64,000 bases of DNA from contig NC_053389.1 in the NCBI RefSeq assembly GCF_905171765.1, positions 401,622,645-401,686,644 on the forward strand, in the 5' to 3' direction. Positions 32,331 to 43,129 of the stretch are shown one piece after another (the first letter of the stretch is position 1; each line of letters opens with the position of its first letter). This stretch comes from Bufo bufo (lineage: Eukaryota; Chordata; Amphibia; Anura; Bufonidae). The notes under the pieces were generated by a model that saw nothing but the letters and a program-made list of their open reading frames with translations, was not told where the DNA came from and made no database searches. A program made the translations under genes and the position numbers.

Positions 32331-33395
32331 GCTGCTGCTACTGCCATCTCCACACTATGTCACCTTGCCACTCTGTGGTATTCTCCTGGTGCTGCTGCTG
32401 CTACTGCCATCTCCACACTATGTCACCTTGTCACTCTGTGGTATCCTCCTGATGCTGCTGCTGCCATCTCCAACTTATGTCACCTTGCCAATTTGTGGTA
32501 TCCTCCTGATGCTGCTGCTACTGCCATCCTCACACTATGTCACCTTGCCACTCTGAGGTATCCTGATTCTGCTGCTGCTACTGCCATCTCCACACTATGT
32601 CACCTTGCCACTCTGTGGTATCCTCCTGATGCTGCTGCTACTGCCAATTCCACACTATGTCACCTTGCCACTCTGTGGTATCCTCCTGATGCTGCTGTCG
32701 CCACCTCCAGACTCGGTCATTGTGCCACTCTGTGGCCTGCTCCTGATGCTGCTGCTGCTGCCGCCACCTCCACACTTTGTCATTGGGCCACTCTGTAGTC
32801 TCCTCGTGCTGCTGCCAACTCCAGACTCTGTCATTGTGCCACTTGATGGCCTCCTCATACTGCTGCCAACTCCAGACTTGGTCATTGTACCACTCGGTGG
32901 CTTCTTCACATTGCTGCCACCTCCATAATCTCTCGTCGTTGTGCTACTCTGGCCTCCTCATACTGCTGCCACCTCCAGACTCTGTCATTGTGCCACTTGG
33001 TGGCCTCCTCATACTGCTGCCAACTCCAGACTTGGTCATTGTACCACTCTGTGGCCTCCTCATGCTGCTTCCACCTCCACAATCTCTCGTCGTCATGCTA
33101 CTCTGGCCTCCTCATGCTGCTGACACCTCCACAATCTCTCGTCATTGTGCTCCTCTGTGGACTCCTCATGCTGCTGCCACCTCTACAATCTTTCGTCGTC
33201 GTGCCACTCTGTGGCCTCCTCATGCTGCTGTCACCTCCACAATCTCTCGTCATTGTGCTACTCTGTGGACTCCTCATGCTGCTACCACCTCTACAATCTT
33301 TCGTCGTTGTGCCACTCTGTGGCCTCCTGATGCTGCTTCCACCTCACCACTATGTCATAGATTCACTTTGTGGACTTCTCATGCTGTTCTGACCC
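32325..33395. repeat. About 60-bp CTG-rich minisatellite
   Basis: Units such as GATGCTGCTGCTACTGCCAT and CCTTGCCACTCTGTGGTATCC (32325-32700) change to CACTCTGTGGCCTCCT and GCTGCCACCTCCA (32700-33395). Higher-order duplication is visible at 32810-32930 and 32960-33060 (CATACTGCTGCCAACTCCAG). All frames stay open for long stretches, giving false ORFs. Confidence 0.95.
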
Positions 33396-34327
33396 TCCCC
33401 ACTTCATGACTGGGCCACTATTTTGCCTTTCAGCCTGGCTGACAACATGATTTATTTTACCTTTCTTCTGATCTGTCAGAAGGAAGGAAAAATGAGACGC
33501 ACAACTGATCATGTCTGTGTAGCAGCTGTAAGGCCTGTATGGTCCCATCTGAAGTGGCTTATGATTTGGTAGCCAAAAGCAGGAATGAGTACAAAACACA
33601 AACGACATGCAAATATTCCATTCACGCGTCATCTCTGTTTTAGATCCACTCCTGTTTTTTATTGGCATCAGCAATACTGATGGATTATTGTGCAAATGCT
33701 GACCAAATGAAGGCGTATGCTCCACAGACAGGATCCGTTTTTTGTTGGTTATTGTTCTGACGATTCAGAGGAAGAGCAAATTAATCAGTGACGTCAACAC
33801 AAACTTACTGCTGACACCCTCTCCACTCTGTCAGGGGGGCTTTAGTTGTATAAACGTTTAATAGAACAGGTTCTGTAGACATCTGTGGAATCAGCTGGCA
33901 ACAGTGTATAAGGGGTGTGCTTCTTCTTGGCACTAACATCGACCTGTAAGGCTGAGTTCATACTTGAGTTTGGTCAGTTTTGGCCCCGTGACTGCCCAAA
34001 TAAGTGAAGTGTGCAGTGATTCTAAGAGCGACGCCTGTCATCTGCATGTTATACGGACTCACAGTATTATTTCACTACCAAAGCAGACTCCCTATGCGTG
34101 TTACTGCAAGGCATAGTGTTCTACACCACTATAAAGGCTCTCAGCAGCCAGGAAATAGCTGTTTTTTAACGTAATTAGCTGCGATTATATTCGGATCAAA
34201 CCAAATTTTACAGAAAAATTTGGCGAACCGGCGAATCGAATTTCTGAAAAATTTGCTCATCTTTAATTATAATCCAAGGAAGAACTATTTGAAATCTGCA
34301 ACATAAAAGTTCTTACAACTTTTTTAA

Positions 34328-37227
34328 CCCCTTTAGGACACAGCCTTATTTCACCTTAAGGACCAGGCCATTTTTTGCAAATCTGACAAGTGTCACTTTA
34401 AGTGGTGATAACTTTAAAACGCTTTGACTTATCCAGGCCATTCTGAGATAGTTTTTTCGTCACATATTGCACTTCCTGACACTGGTAAGATGAAGTAAAA
34501 AAAAATATAATAATTTATAAAAAAAATACCAAATTTACCAAAAATTTGTAAAAAAATTTCAAATTTCCAAGTTTCAATTTCTCTACTTCTATAATACATA
34601 GTAATACCTACAAAAATAGTTATTACTTTACATTACCCATATGTCTACTTTATGTTTGGATCATTTTGGGAATGACATTTATTTTTTGGGGATGTTACAA
34701 GGCTTAGAAGTTTAGAAGCAAATCTTGAAATTTTTCAGATATTTTCAAAAACCCACTTTTCAAGGACCAGTTCAGATCTGAAGTCACTTTGTGAGGCTTA
34801 AATAATAAAAAACACCAAAAAATTACCCCATTCTAGAAACTACACCCCTCAAGGTATTTAAAACTGATTTTACAAACTTTGTTAACCCTTTAGGTGTTCC
34901 ACAAGAATTAACGGAAAATAGAGATACAATTTCAAAATTTCACTTTTTTGGCAGATTTTCCCTTTTAATATATTTTTTTCAGTTACAAAGCAAGGGTTAA
35001 CAGCCAAACAAAACTCAATATTTATTGCTCTGATTCTGAACTTTACAGAAACACCCCATAGGTGGTTGTAGGGTGCAGAAGGAAAGGAATGCAATACTGT
35101 TTTTGGAAGGCAGATTTTGCTGGACTGGTTTTTTGACACCATGTCCCATTTGAAGCCCCCCTGATGCACCCCTAGAGTAGAAACTTCAAAAAAGTGACCC
35201 CATTTTAAAAACTACGGGATAGGGTGGCAGTTTTGTTGGTACTATTTTAGGGTAGATATGATTTTTGTTTGCTATATATTACACTTTTTGTTAGCCAAGG
35301 TAACAAGAAATAGCTGTTTTAGCACAGTTTTTATTTTTTGTTATTTACAAAATTTATCTGACAGGTTAGATCATGTTGTAATTTTATAGAACAGGTTGTA
35401 ACGGACGCGGCGATGCCTAATATGTATACTTTTTTATTTATGTAAGTCTTACATAATGATTTCATTTTTGAAACAAGAAAATCATGTTTTAGTGTTTCCA
35501 TAGTCTGAGAGCCATAGTTTTTTTCAGTTTTTGGGCGATTATCTTGGGTAGGATATGATTTTTGCGGGATGAGATGACGGTTTTATTGGCACTATTTTGG
35601 GGTGCGTGTGACTTTTTGATCACTTGCTATTACACTTTTTGTGATGTAAGGTGACAAAAAATTGCCTTTTTTACACTGCTTTTATTTTTTTACGGTATTC
35701 ACCTGAGGGGTTAGGTCATGTGATATTTTTATATAGCAAGTCATTATGGACGCGGCGATACCTAATATGTATACTTTTTTTTATTTATGTAAGTTCTACA
35801 CAATGATTTCATTTTAGAAAAAAAAAATCATGTTTTAGTGTCTCCATATTCTGAGAGCCATATTCTTTTCAGTTTTAGGGCGATTATCTGAGGTAGGGTC
35901 TCATTTTTTGCGGGATGAGATGACGGTTTGATTGGCACTATTTTGGGGTGCATATGACTTTTTGATCGCTTGCTATTACACTTTTTGTTATGTAAGGTGA
36001 CAAAAAATTGTTTATTTAGCACAGTTTTTATTTTTTATTTTTTACGGTGTTCATCTGAGTGGTTAGGTCATGTGATATTTTTATAGAACCAGTCGATACG
36101 GACGCGGCGATACCTAATATGTATACTTTTTTTTATTTATGTAAGTTTTACACAATAATATTTTGAAACAAAAAAAAAATCATGTTTTAGTGTCTCCATA
36201 TTCTGAGACATAGTTTTTTCTGTTTTTGGGGCGATTATCTTAGCTAGAGTCTCATTTTTTGCAGGATGAGATGACAGTTTGATTGGCACTATTTTGGGGT
36301 GCATATGACTTTTTGTAAGTTTTACACAATAACATTTTTTTTTTTTTTGGGCAATTGTCTCAGGTAAGGGCTCATTTTTGCGGTATGAGGTGACGGTTAG
36401 ATTGGTACTATTTTGGTGGGCATACGCCTTTTTGATCGCTTGCTGTTTTACTTTTTGTGATGTAATGTGAAAAAAAAACTGTTTTTATTTTTTACGGTGT
36501 TCATCTGAGGGGTTAGGTCATGTGATATTTTTATAAAGCCGGTTGATATGGATAAGGCGATACCTAATATGTTTTTCCCCTATTTTTTACCATTTTTTTT
36601 TTTACTTTATTTGGGGAAAATTACGTTTTTGTTTATTTTTACTTGAAACTTTGAATTTTTTGGGGGGAAACTTTATTTTTACCATTTTTTTTCACTTTAT
36701 TTTTTGTCCCACTTTGGGACTTCAACTTTTGGGGGTCTAATCCTTTTCAATGCATTCCAATACTTCTGTATTGGAATGCATTGGCTGTATGAGTAATACA
36801 GTGAGTATTACTCATACAGCTTCCGGCCTGTGAGATCCAGGGGGCTGGATCTCACAGGCTCGTCACGAGAAGGCAGCGCGATGCCTCAGGAAGGCATCGC
36901 GCTACCTTCCATGCAATCGGGTCCCCCCTACAGCCGCATGGGGACCCGATGGCACGCCCGATCACCGCCGCAACCACAGGTAAAAGCCGCAAACTGCAGT
37001 TCTGAATTGACCTGCGGTTTGCAGCGATCGCCGACACGGGGGGGTCACAGCCCCCTTCCCCCACGCATTTAGCCAAAGTGCCTGCTCAACGATTTGAGCA
37101 GGCACCTTGTTCCGATAACCGCCGCCGCACAGCGGTGATCGGAAATACACATGACGTACCAGTACGTCATGTGTCCTTAAATACCGGGACAACATGCCGT
37201 ACCGGTACGTCATGTGTCCTGAAGAGG
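34328..37227. mobile_element. 2.9-kb non-coding TTAA-flanked element
   Basis: TTAA at 34324-34327 and 37228-37231 flank ends CCCCTTTAGGACACA and, on the other strand, CCTCTTCAGGACACATGACG. It belongs to the same broad family as 28531-30540: both have CGGACGCGGCGATACC/GGTATTGCCGCGTCCG modules and GAAGCCCCCCTGATGCACC. The module with TAATATGTATACTTTTTT is repeated with about 340-bp spacing at 35400-36570. Inverted TGTATGAGTAATAC motifs lie near 36785-36825. No transposase frame. Confidence 0.85.
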
Positions 37228-37672
37228 TTAAAGAGGACCTGTTACCACTCCTGACATGCCTGTTTTAATAGCTTCATGCATTCCCCATGTAGTAACATAT
37301 CTGGAGCATCTATTGTTATAACTCTATGTTGTGCCATTCCTTTATTATTTCTACTAGAAGTTATGAATGCATTGCTAGCAATCTGCATTAAGGGTACAGA
37401 GGGGTGGTAACCAGTTGGGTGTGTATACCTGCACAGACTCACTCTATCCAATCAGTGCTGCCATTTTCAGACTGTGCAGGTACACACCCAACTGGTTACC
37501 ACCCCTCTGTACCCTTTCTGCAGACTGCTAGCAATTCATTCATAACTTCTAGTAGAAATAATAAAGGAATGGCACAACAGAGAAGCATAAGAATAGATGC
37601 TTATAATTGTTACTACATGGGGAATGCATGAAGCTATTAAAACAGGCTTGTCAGGAATGGTGACAAGTCTTT
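37228..37672. mobile_element. Palindromic MITE with about 200-bp arms
   Basis: Inverted pairs: CTGACATGCCTGTTTTAATA/TATTAAAACAGGCTTGTCAG, TTCTACTAGAAGTTATGAAT/ATTCATAACTTCTAGTAGAA, and GGGTACAGAGGGGTGGTAAC with its partner. The centre is near 37445. It starts TTAAAGAGGACCTGTTACC and shares its TTAA with the right end of the 2.9-kb element. Confidence 0.9.
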
Positions 37673-38258
37673 TTTATTAGTACCTACATGGGATATTTCA
37701 TATTTTTATGTTTTTTTAATTTGAATTTAATTTTTGTGTTTTTAATATAATAAATGTTTACTCTTTGTTTTATCTACTATTATTACATTTATACAAGAAA
37801 TATATACAGTTCATTCCTTGATGGATTATTTTAGTGCATTTATTTAAGGAATTTTTAAGGAGCTATAAGGCACATAGAGCTGCGTCATATCACTCGGCAT
37901 GTTAGGCAGATTGTATATTTACTTATTTATTTAGTTATTGTATTTTGGGAAGGATGAAGCCGCTGTTTATTTTATATATAAAATCTAAATTAACTATTCA
38001 CAGTTATCAGTAGTTTCATACATTTTAGAGGAGAGGGTGTCTTTCCAAACCCCACGGGGTAGTGCAGGTAGCAGAGTTATCAGATATGTCAGGTTTTCTG
38101 AGTTACGGAAATTATTTTAAGCTCTGAGAACTTAAAAACTCATTGATACCCCAAATCAACTGTCACACATCAATTGTAACTGCTTAATCTGGCTCATGAC
38201 ACTTCTATTGAACTCTATCAGTCAGCATTATGTGTATTTCTTCTTAAATGGATCTGGT

Positions 38259-38261
<3 letters not shown>
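37673..38261. other. AT-rich DNA with a small CR1-related scrap
   Basis: 38001-38060 repeats CAGTTATCAGTAGTTTCATA and GTGTCTTTCCAAACCC seen at 17155-17210. Nothing else recognised. Confidence 0.5.

Positions 38262-38294
<33 letters not shown>
38262..38294. repeat. (AT)n microsatellite
   Basis: Uninterrupted AT dinucleotides, about 16 repeats, beside a Penelope-like fragment. Confidence 0.95.
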
Positions 38295-38295
<1 letters not shown>

Positions 38296-38296
<1 letters not shown>

Positions 38297-38515
38297 AAAA
38301 AAATTACCAGCAGCACAACCAAGCCAAAAAAACAAGTAGAGAGGGTGCACTGTCCGAGTATGGTAACTGGTGCTTACCCACTGATACGGAATAAAGAAAT
38401 CGGACTGCACTCCAGTTGAATCTTCAGTGAAAAAAGGTTTATTCACCCATAGGTGGCACAAGCGACGTTTCGGCTCGCATATGAGCCTTTCTCATATGCT
38501 TTGGTTTATCCTTTT
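38296..38515 (-). mobile_element. Penelope-like 3' fragment with hammerhead-like core
   Basis: On the minus strand the core reads ...TATGAGAAAGGCTC, a short loop, GAGCCGAAACGTCGC (38460-38510): helix II GGCTC/GAGCC, then GAAAC and an ACGT palindrome, as in the minimal hammerheads of Penelope-like elements. CUGAUGA is decayed to CATATGA. A 3' tail with GTGAATAAACC follows. No coding sequence. Confidence 0.5.
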
Positions 38516-38570
38516 TTGGTGATTCCACTAATAGGAAAGTTTTTTGTTTGTGTGAATTGATAACAATTAT

Positions 38571-38764
38571 GCTTCATTCACACAGCCAGTGTTCGGTCAG
38601 TGATTTCCATCAGTGATTGAGAGCCAAAACCAGGTGGGTCTCTAAACAGAACAGGTGCAGATCTTTCCCTTATACCTTATGTCTGTGGAGTCTCCACTCC
38701 TGGTTTTGGCTCACAATCACTGATGGAAATCACTGACCGAACACTGACGTGTGAATGAGGCTTT
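38571..38764. mobile_element. Small palindromic MITE
   Basis: Arms GCTTCATTCACAC, CAGTGTTCGGTCAGTGATTT and CATCAGTGATTG pair with CAATCACTGATG, AAATCACTGACCGAACACTG and GTGTGAATGAGGC. The inner part has GAGCCAAAACCAGG/CCTGGTTTTGGCTC. The CATTCACAC end resembles the Harbinger-type MITEs at 11622 and 46556. TSD unclear. Confidence 0.8.
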
Positions 38765-40837
38765 AGGCTTTGGCTGTGTTGCAAATTTTTGTAGCACAAC
38801 TAATTAATGTGAACTATAAAGCCACAGTTGAAGTCCAAAGGAATACATTGGGTTGACTGAAATCTTTGGATTGGATATATCATTCAATAGTTAAAATCAA
38901 TCAGCTTCACTCTGTGTAGACCAGGTCTTCCATTTGCAAGGTTAAATAAGATGAGCCAGCTATCTCTAACTGGAGGCTGGGCCTTCAGTTGGGCTAATGT
39001 TCTGTAGTCTACTACACTGTTGCCCTTATGGATAAAAACTGACCAAAACATGTGAGGGTCACTGATGATATCCTAGAGGGAAAATCACTTAGCCTCTTAA
39101 AAAAATGGCTGCTGACCCAGTCACCATTTTTAAAACATAAGTGTGACAGTTTGGGAAAACTGTTACGTGTTTTTCATGTTCTCCATATCTGTGAGGTTTA
39201 TCAGTTGTTCGCTTCATACTCCTATTATTATAAACAGGGTTCCTTTTCAATGATTGTTATGCTTGTAAAAAGAATTATGACAGTTGTTATAAATATTATT
39301 AATATTGATAATTCATTCACAAATACATAGCACTTTAAAATATTATTGCATATCAAGGTTATGATGATTTAAACAGGCATTCTAGGAATACTATGGTTTT
39401 TAAACAGATATGCTCAAGTAGTTGATTACCTTTCACACATTTTCCTTATGCTATTTCTTTTTCAGTTTGGACTCTCCTGGTCCATTTTCATCATGCAAAC
39501 AAAACACTCTGCTTTGTTACATCCTGTATGTAGCACTTCCTCTTGCTGTATCCAACCAAACCCATGATGCAATTCTCCTTTCTCTACCACAGCTCCAGCA
39601 CTGCCCCTAACACCCAGCTAGTTTATAGCTCCTCCCACCCAGCTAGTTACATAGACACTCCCCTATCACTGCCCCTGTTACTGCTTTGACACTCCGATGG
39701 ACATAACATCTCAAGAAAAATTAAGAGCGGCATGGACACGGTCATGTGACCACACCCCAGATCAGAAGATAAGAGCAATAAAGGTAAAAATAAATACATT
39801 ACAACATTGCATTTACCTTTATAATATATTACAGTGTGTTAAAGGTGAAGGAATGCACCTTAGTATTGAATGATTGGTTACTAGTAATCATCCATCTGTA
39901 ATGCATATTTAAATATATGAAATACAGTAACACTAGCTTGAAAAGTAACATTAGAAATTAATTCACAGTATTATATTCTTTTTATTCAGGAGACAACCAG
40001 CTATTTTTCATGCAAATTCGGGAACAAAAACCTACTGTATTCTAGCTTTCGATTTTTTGGGGCCTTGCTGGAAAATGAAATCTGATCACTTGGTATAGGC
40101 AACATTGACCCTATACCTCTTGCTTCTCATGTTATCCTCTTTAATGTTCAAATTAAAAATTCCTATTTCTTGAATAGTATAAATCAAGCTGTATCACAAC
40201 AATACATTTGGTAACCTAACTTTTTTGGGGGGAGTAAGAGCGACGATAGGTTGTAATAGCTTGAGATCTGACATAAAGAAATTGATTAAGTACCTGTAGT
40301 TCCTCAAGTAGTATACACTTTTATCGCCTTCAGCATCCTTACTATATTAAAATATTCTCCCTGTGTAAAATGAGTAAAACTTTGCTGCCAGAATTCCTTT
40401 CTCCTTGTGTTGTAATTGTATCTTCACAAGAGCTTGTCAAGAACTGAGGAGATTGATATTCTCTTTTAAAAGAAGCAGAGAATGTTCAATACAATATCTG
40501 CCGTTATGACAGGACACATAAATAATGCTTCTTAGATGATCTGCATTAAATAGATTTTGTGCTTATACTTTCTTCAACCGTAGACCAGATTCACTTCATA
40601 TTTCTTAATCAAACCTGTGATTAGAACTGTGTCAACCTCTTGTAAGTCATTATGAGAATATCATAGCTGGTATCTGAGCCATTGACAACAACTTAATCAC
40701 TACAGTATGGAAGACTGCAAATTTTTTAAAGTTAACTTTCTAGTGTAGGTGAGACAAATATACTGTATATTATTAAAGAGCTATTTAATAACAAACAAAA
40801 AAACAACTTCTTGCTTTATTTGCAGGATTTGTGCTTA
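38765..40837. other. About 2 kb without a recognised gene or repeat
   Basis: AT-rich. A C-rich segment with CACCCAGCTAGTT twice (about 39611 and 39640) is a small local duplication. No exon-like frame stands out. Confidence 0.5.
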
Positions 40838-41095
40838 GAGGGGTTCTCCGGGAATTAAGAAATAAAAAAATACTTAACTTATACTTATTATTTTATTATA
40901 AATATATCCCAAATACATTTTATTAGTTATATAATGCCTCATTTTATCTATTAAGCAATCATTAAAAGAAATAAAATGGCCTCTGTCCTGTTAGTACAAA
41001 AAAAATGTCCTAATCACATAGGACAAGTTACTTCAGAACACTGAGCTAAAGAGCTGCCTCAACCTCCTCTTCTACTTGTCTGGGATTATGATCCT
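40838..41095 (+). repeat. MITE half, inverted copy of 46120-46373
   Basis: It starts GAGGGGTTCTCCGGGAATTA and shares AAATGGC, AGGACAAGTTAC, CTGAGCTAAAGAGCTG and ATTATGATCCTGA with the opposite-strand copy near 46.1-46.4 kb. Confidence 0.75.
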
Positions 41096-41096
41096 G

Positions 41097-41500
41097 ATTA
41101 TTTATAATCCAAATTCACCATAAAACAATATGTTATTTATTTCATCATATATTTCTCTAACGAAGCCTGGTGGCGAGACGCGTTGGATGAGTAAGGGACA
41201 CTCACATGGTAAATATACTTATTGGCTTACACAATGTCCTTATTTTTAGTCTATGTGTTGAACAATTGCTAGGACTTATATGTATTTGGGTCTATTTCTG
41301 TGGTAGTATTCAGATCTTATTATAATACTATTTGGTGTATGCCTTCTCTAATGTGGACATAATTGTTGCTAGTCTTTTTGCACTGGTCCCTCACTTATTT
41401 GTTTGACCAATGTTGTCTGGACTCTTTTCTATGTTTTTAATATGATGATGAAATAAAGAACATATTGTTTTATGGCGACTTTGGATTATGAATGATTTTT
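41097..41500. mobile_element. Penelope-like remnant with inverted arms
   Basis: 41097-41152 is an inverted copy of 41437-41495 (AACATATTGTTTTATGG, TTGGATTAT). The right arm reads as a 3' end with GATGAAATAAAGAAC. Near the left junction, 41157-41185 reads CTAACGAAGCCTGGTGGCGAGACGCGTTGG: helix II GCC/GGC, GAGA in place of GAAA, and an ACGCGT palindrome. This looks like a decayed Penelope-type hammerhead. Confidence 0.5.
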
Positions 41501-41542
41501 GGGTATACGCACTTTTGCTATAGGAATTGTGTTTAATGTGTA

Positions 41543-43111
41543 CAGGGAGTGCAGAATTATTAGGCAAATGAGTATTTTGACCACATCATCCTCTTTATGC
41601 ATGTTGTCTTACTCCAAGCTGTATAGGCTCGAAAGCCTACTACCAATTAAGCATATTAGGTGATGTGCATCTCTGTAATGAGAAGGGGTGTGGTCTAATG
41701 ACATCAACACCCTATATTAGGTGTGCATAATTATTAGGCAACTTCCTTTCCTTTGGCAAAATGGGTCAAAAGAAGGACTTGACAGGCTCAGAAAAGTCAA
41801 AAATAGTGAGATATCTTGCAGAGGGATGCAGCACTCTTAAAATTGCAAAGCTTCTGAAGCGTGATCATCGAACAATCAAGTGTTTCATTCAAAATAGTCA
41901 ACAGGGTCGCAAGAAGCGTGTGGAAAAACCAAGGCGCAAAATAACTGCCCATGAACTGAGAAAAGTCAAGCGTGCAGCTGCCAAGATGCCACTTGCCACC
42001 AGTTTGGCCATATTTCAGAGCTGCAACATCACTGGAGTGCCCAAAAGCACAAGGTGTGCAATACTCAGAGACATGGCCAAGGTAAGAAAGGCTGAAAGAC
42101 GACCACCACTGAACAAGACACACAAGCTGAAACATCAAGACTGGGCCAAGAAATATCTCAAGACTGATTTTTCTAAGGTTTTATGGACTGATGAAATGAG
42201 AGTGAGCCTTGATGGGCCAGATGGATGGGCCCGTGGCTGGATTAGTAAAGGGCAGAGAGCTCCAGTCCGACTCAGACGCCAGCAAGGTGGAGGTGGAGTA
42301 CTGGTTTGGGCTGGTATCATCAAAGATGAGCTTGTGGTGCCTTTTCGGGTTGAGGATGGAGTCAAGCTCAACTCCCAGTCCTACTGCCAAATTCTGGAAG
42401 ACACCTTCTTCAAGCAGTGGTACAGGAAGAAGTCTGCATCCTTCAAGAAAAAACATGATTTTCATGCAGGACAATGCTCCATCACACGCGTCCAAGTACT
42501 CCACAGCGTGGCTGTCAAGAAAGGGTATAAAAGAAGAAAATCTTATGACATGGCCTCCTTGTTCACCTGATCTGAACCCCATTGAGAACCTGTGGTCCAT
42601 CATCAAATGTGAGATTTACAAGGAGGGAAAACAGTACACTTCTCTGAACAGTGTCTGGGAGGCTGTGGTTGCTGCTGCACGCAATGTTGATGGTGAACAG
42701 ATCAAAACACTGACAGAATCCATGGATGGCAGGCTTTTGAGTGTCCTTGCAAAGAAAGGTGGCTATATTGGTCACTGATTTGTTTTTGTTTTGTTTTGTT
42801 TTTGAATGTCAGAAATGTATATTTGTGAATGTTGAGATGTTATATTGGTTTCACTGGTAAAAATAAATAATTGAAATGGGTATATATTTGTTTTTTGTTA
42901 AGTTGCCTAATAATTATGCACAGTAATAGTCACCTGCACACACAGATATCCCCCTAAAATAGCTAAAACTAAAAACAAACTAAAAACTACTTCCAAAAAT
43001 ATTCAGCTTTGATATTAATGAGTTTTTTGGGTTCATTGAGAACATGGTTGTTGTTCAATAATAAAATTAATCCTCAAAAATACAACTTGCCAAATAATTC
43101 TGCACTCCCTG
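41543..43111 (+). mobile_element. Tc1/mariner DD37E transposon, copy B
   Basis: TA at 41541-41542 and 43112-43113. The ends are CAGGGAGTGCAGAATTATTAG and, on the other strand, CAGGGAGTGCAGAATTATTTG, with inner repeats at about 41723 and 42900. Nearly identical to copies A and C but with a frameshifted transposase. Confidence 0.95.
41761..42778 (+). pseudogene. Tc1/mariner DD37E transposase, frameshifted (copy B)
   Basis: Same protein as at 18191-19207. The frame starts MGQKKDLTGSEK at 41761 and runs through LWTDEM. It is lost at an A run (42448-42453) with six A where copies A and C have five. The second frame then carries QDNAPSH and SPDLNPIENLW to GGYIGH and a stop at 42778. One extra base therefore separates the first catalytic Asp from the other two residues. 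Other differences from copy A include Cys for Arg at IKCFIQ, Ser for Gly at WISKGQ and Val for Gly at LVVPF. No working enzyme is expected. The lesion is a single homopolymer change, so a sequencing error should be considered. Confidence 0.9.
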
Positions 43112-43129
43112 TATAGGACAGTTAATATA

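Larger units (their letters stand above)
32011..34265 (+). mobile_element. Non-autonomous hAT-like element part with BED finger and minisatellite
   Basis: The right end GCTCATCTTTA (34255-34265), on the other strand TAAAGATGAGC, looks like the hAT end class TAGTGATGAGC. Upstream DNA at 34190-34255 is rich in AAATTT and CGAA motifs common to these elements. The left end was not located and may lie before the 75-bp minisatellite. 33410-34190 shows nothing recognised. Confidence 0.5.

Noticed and set aside
32263..33409. Several long leucine/alanine/serine-rich open frames
   Set aside because: Minisatellite read-through in all frames and both strands.
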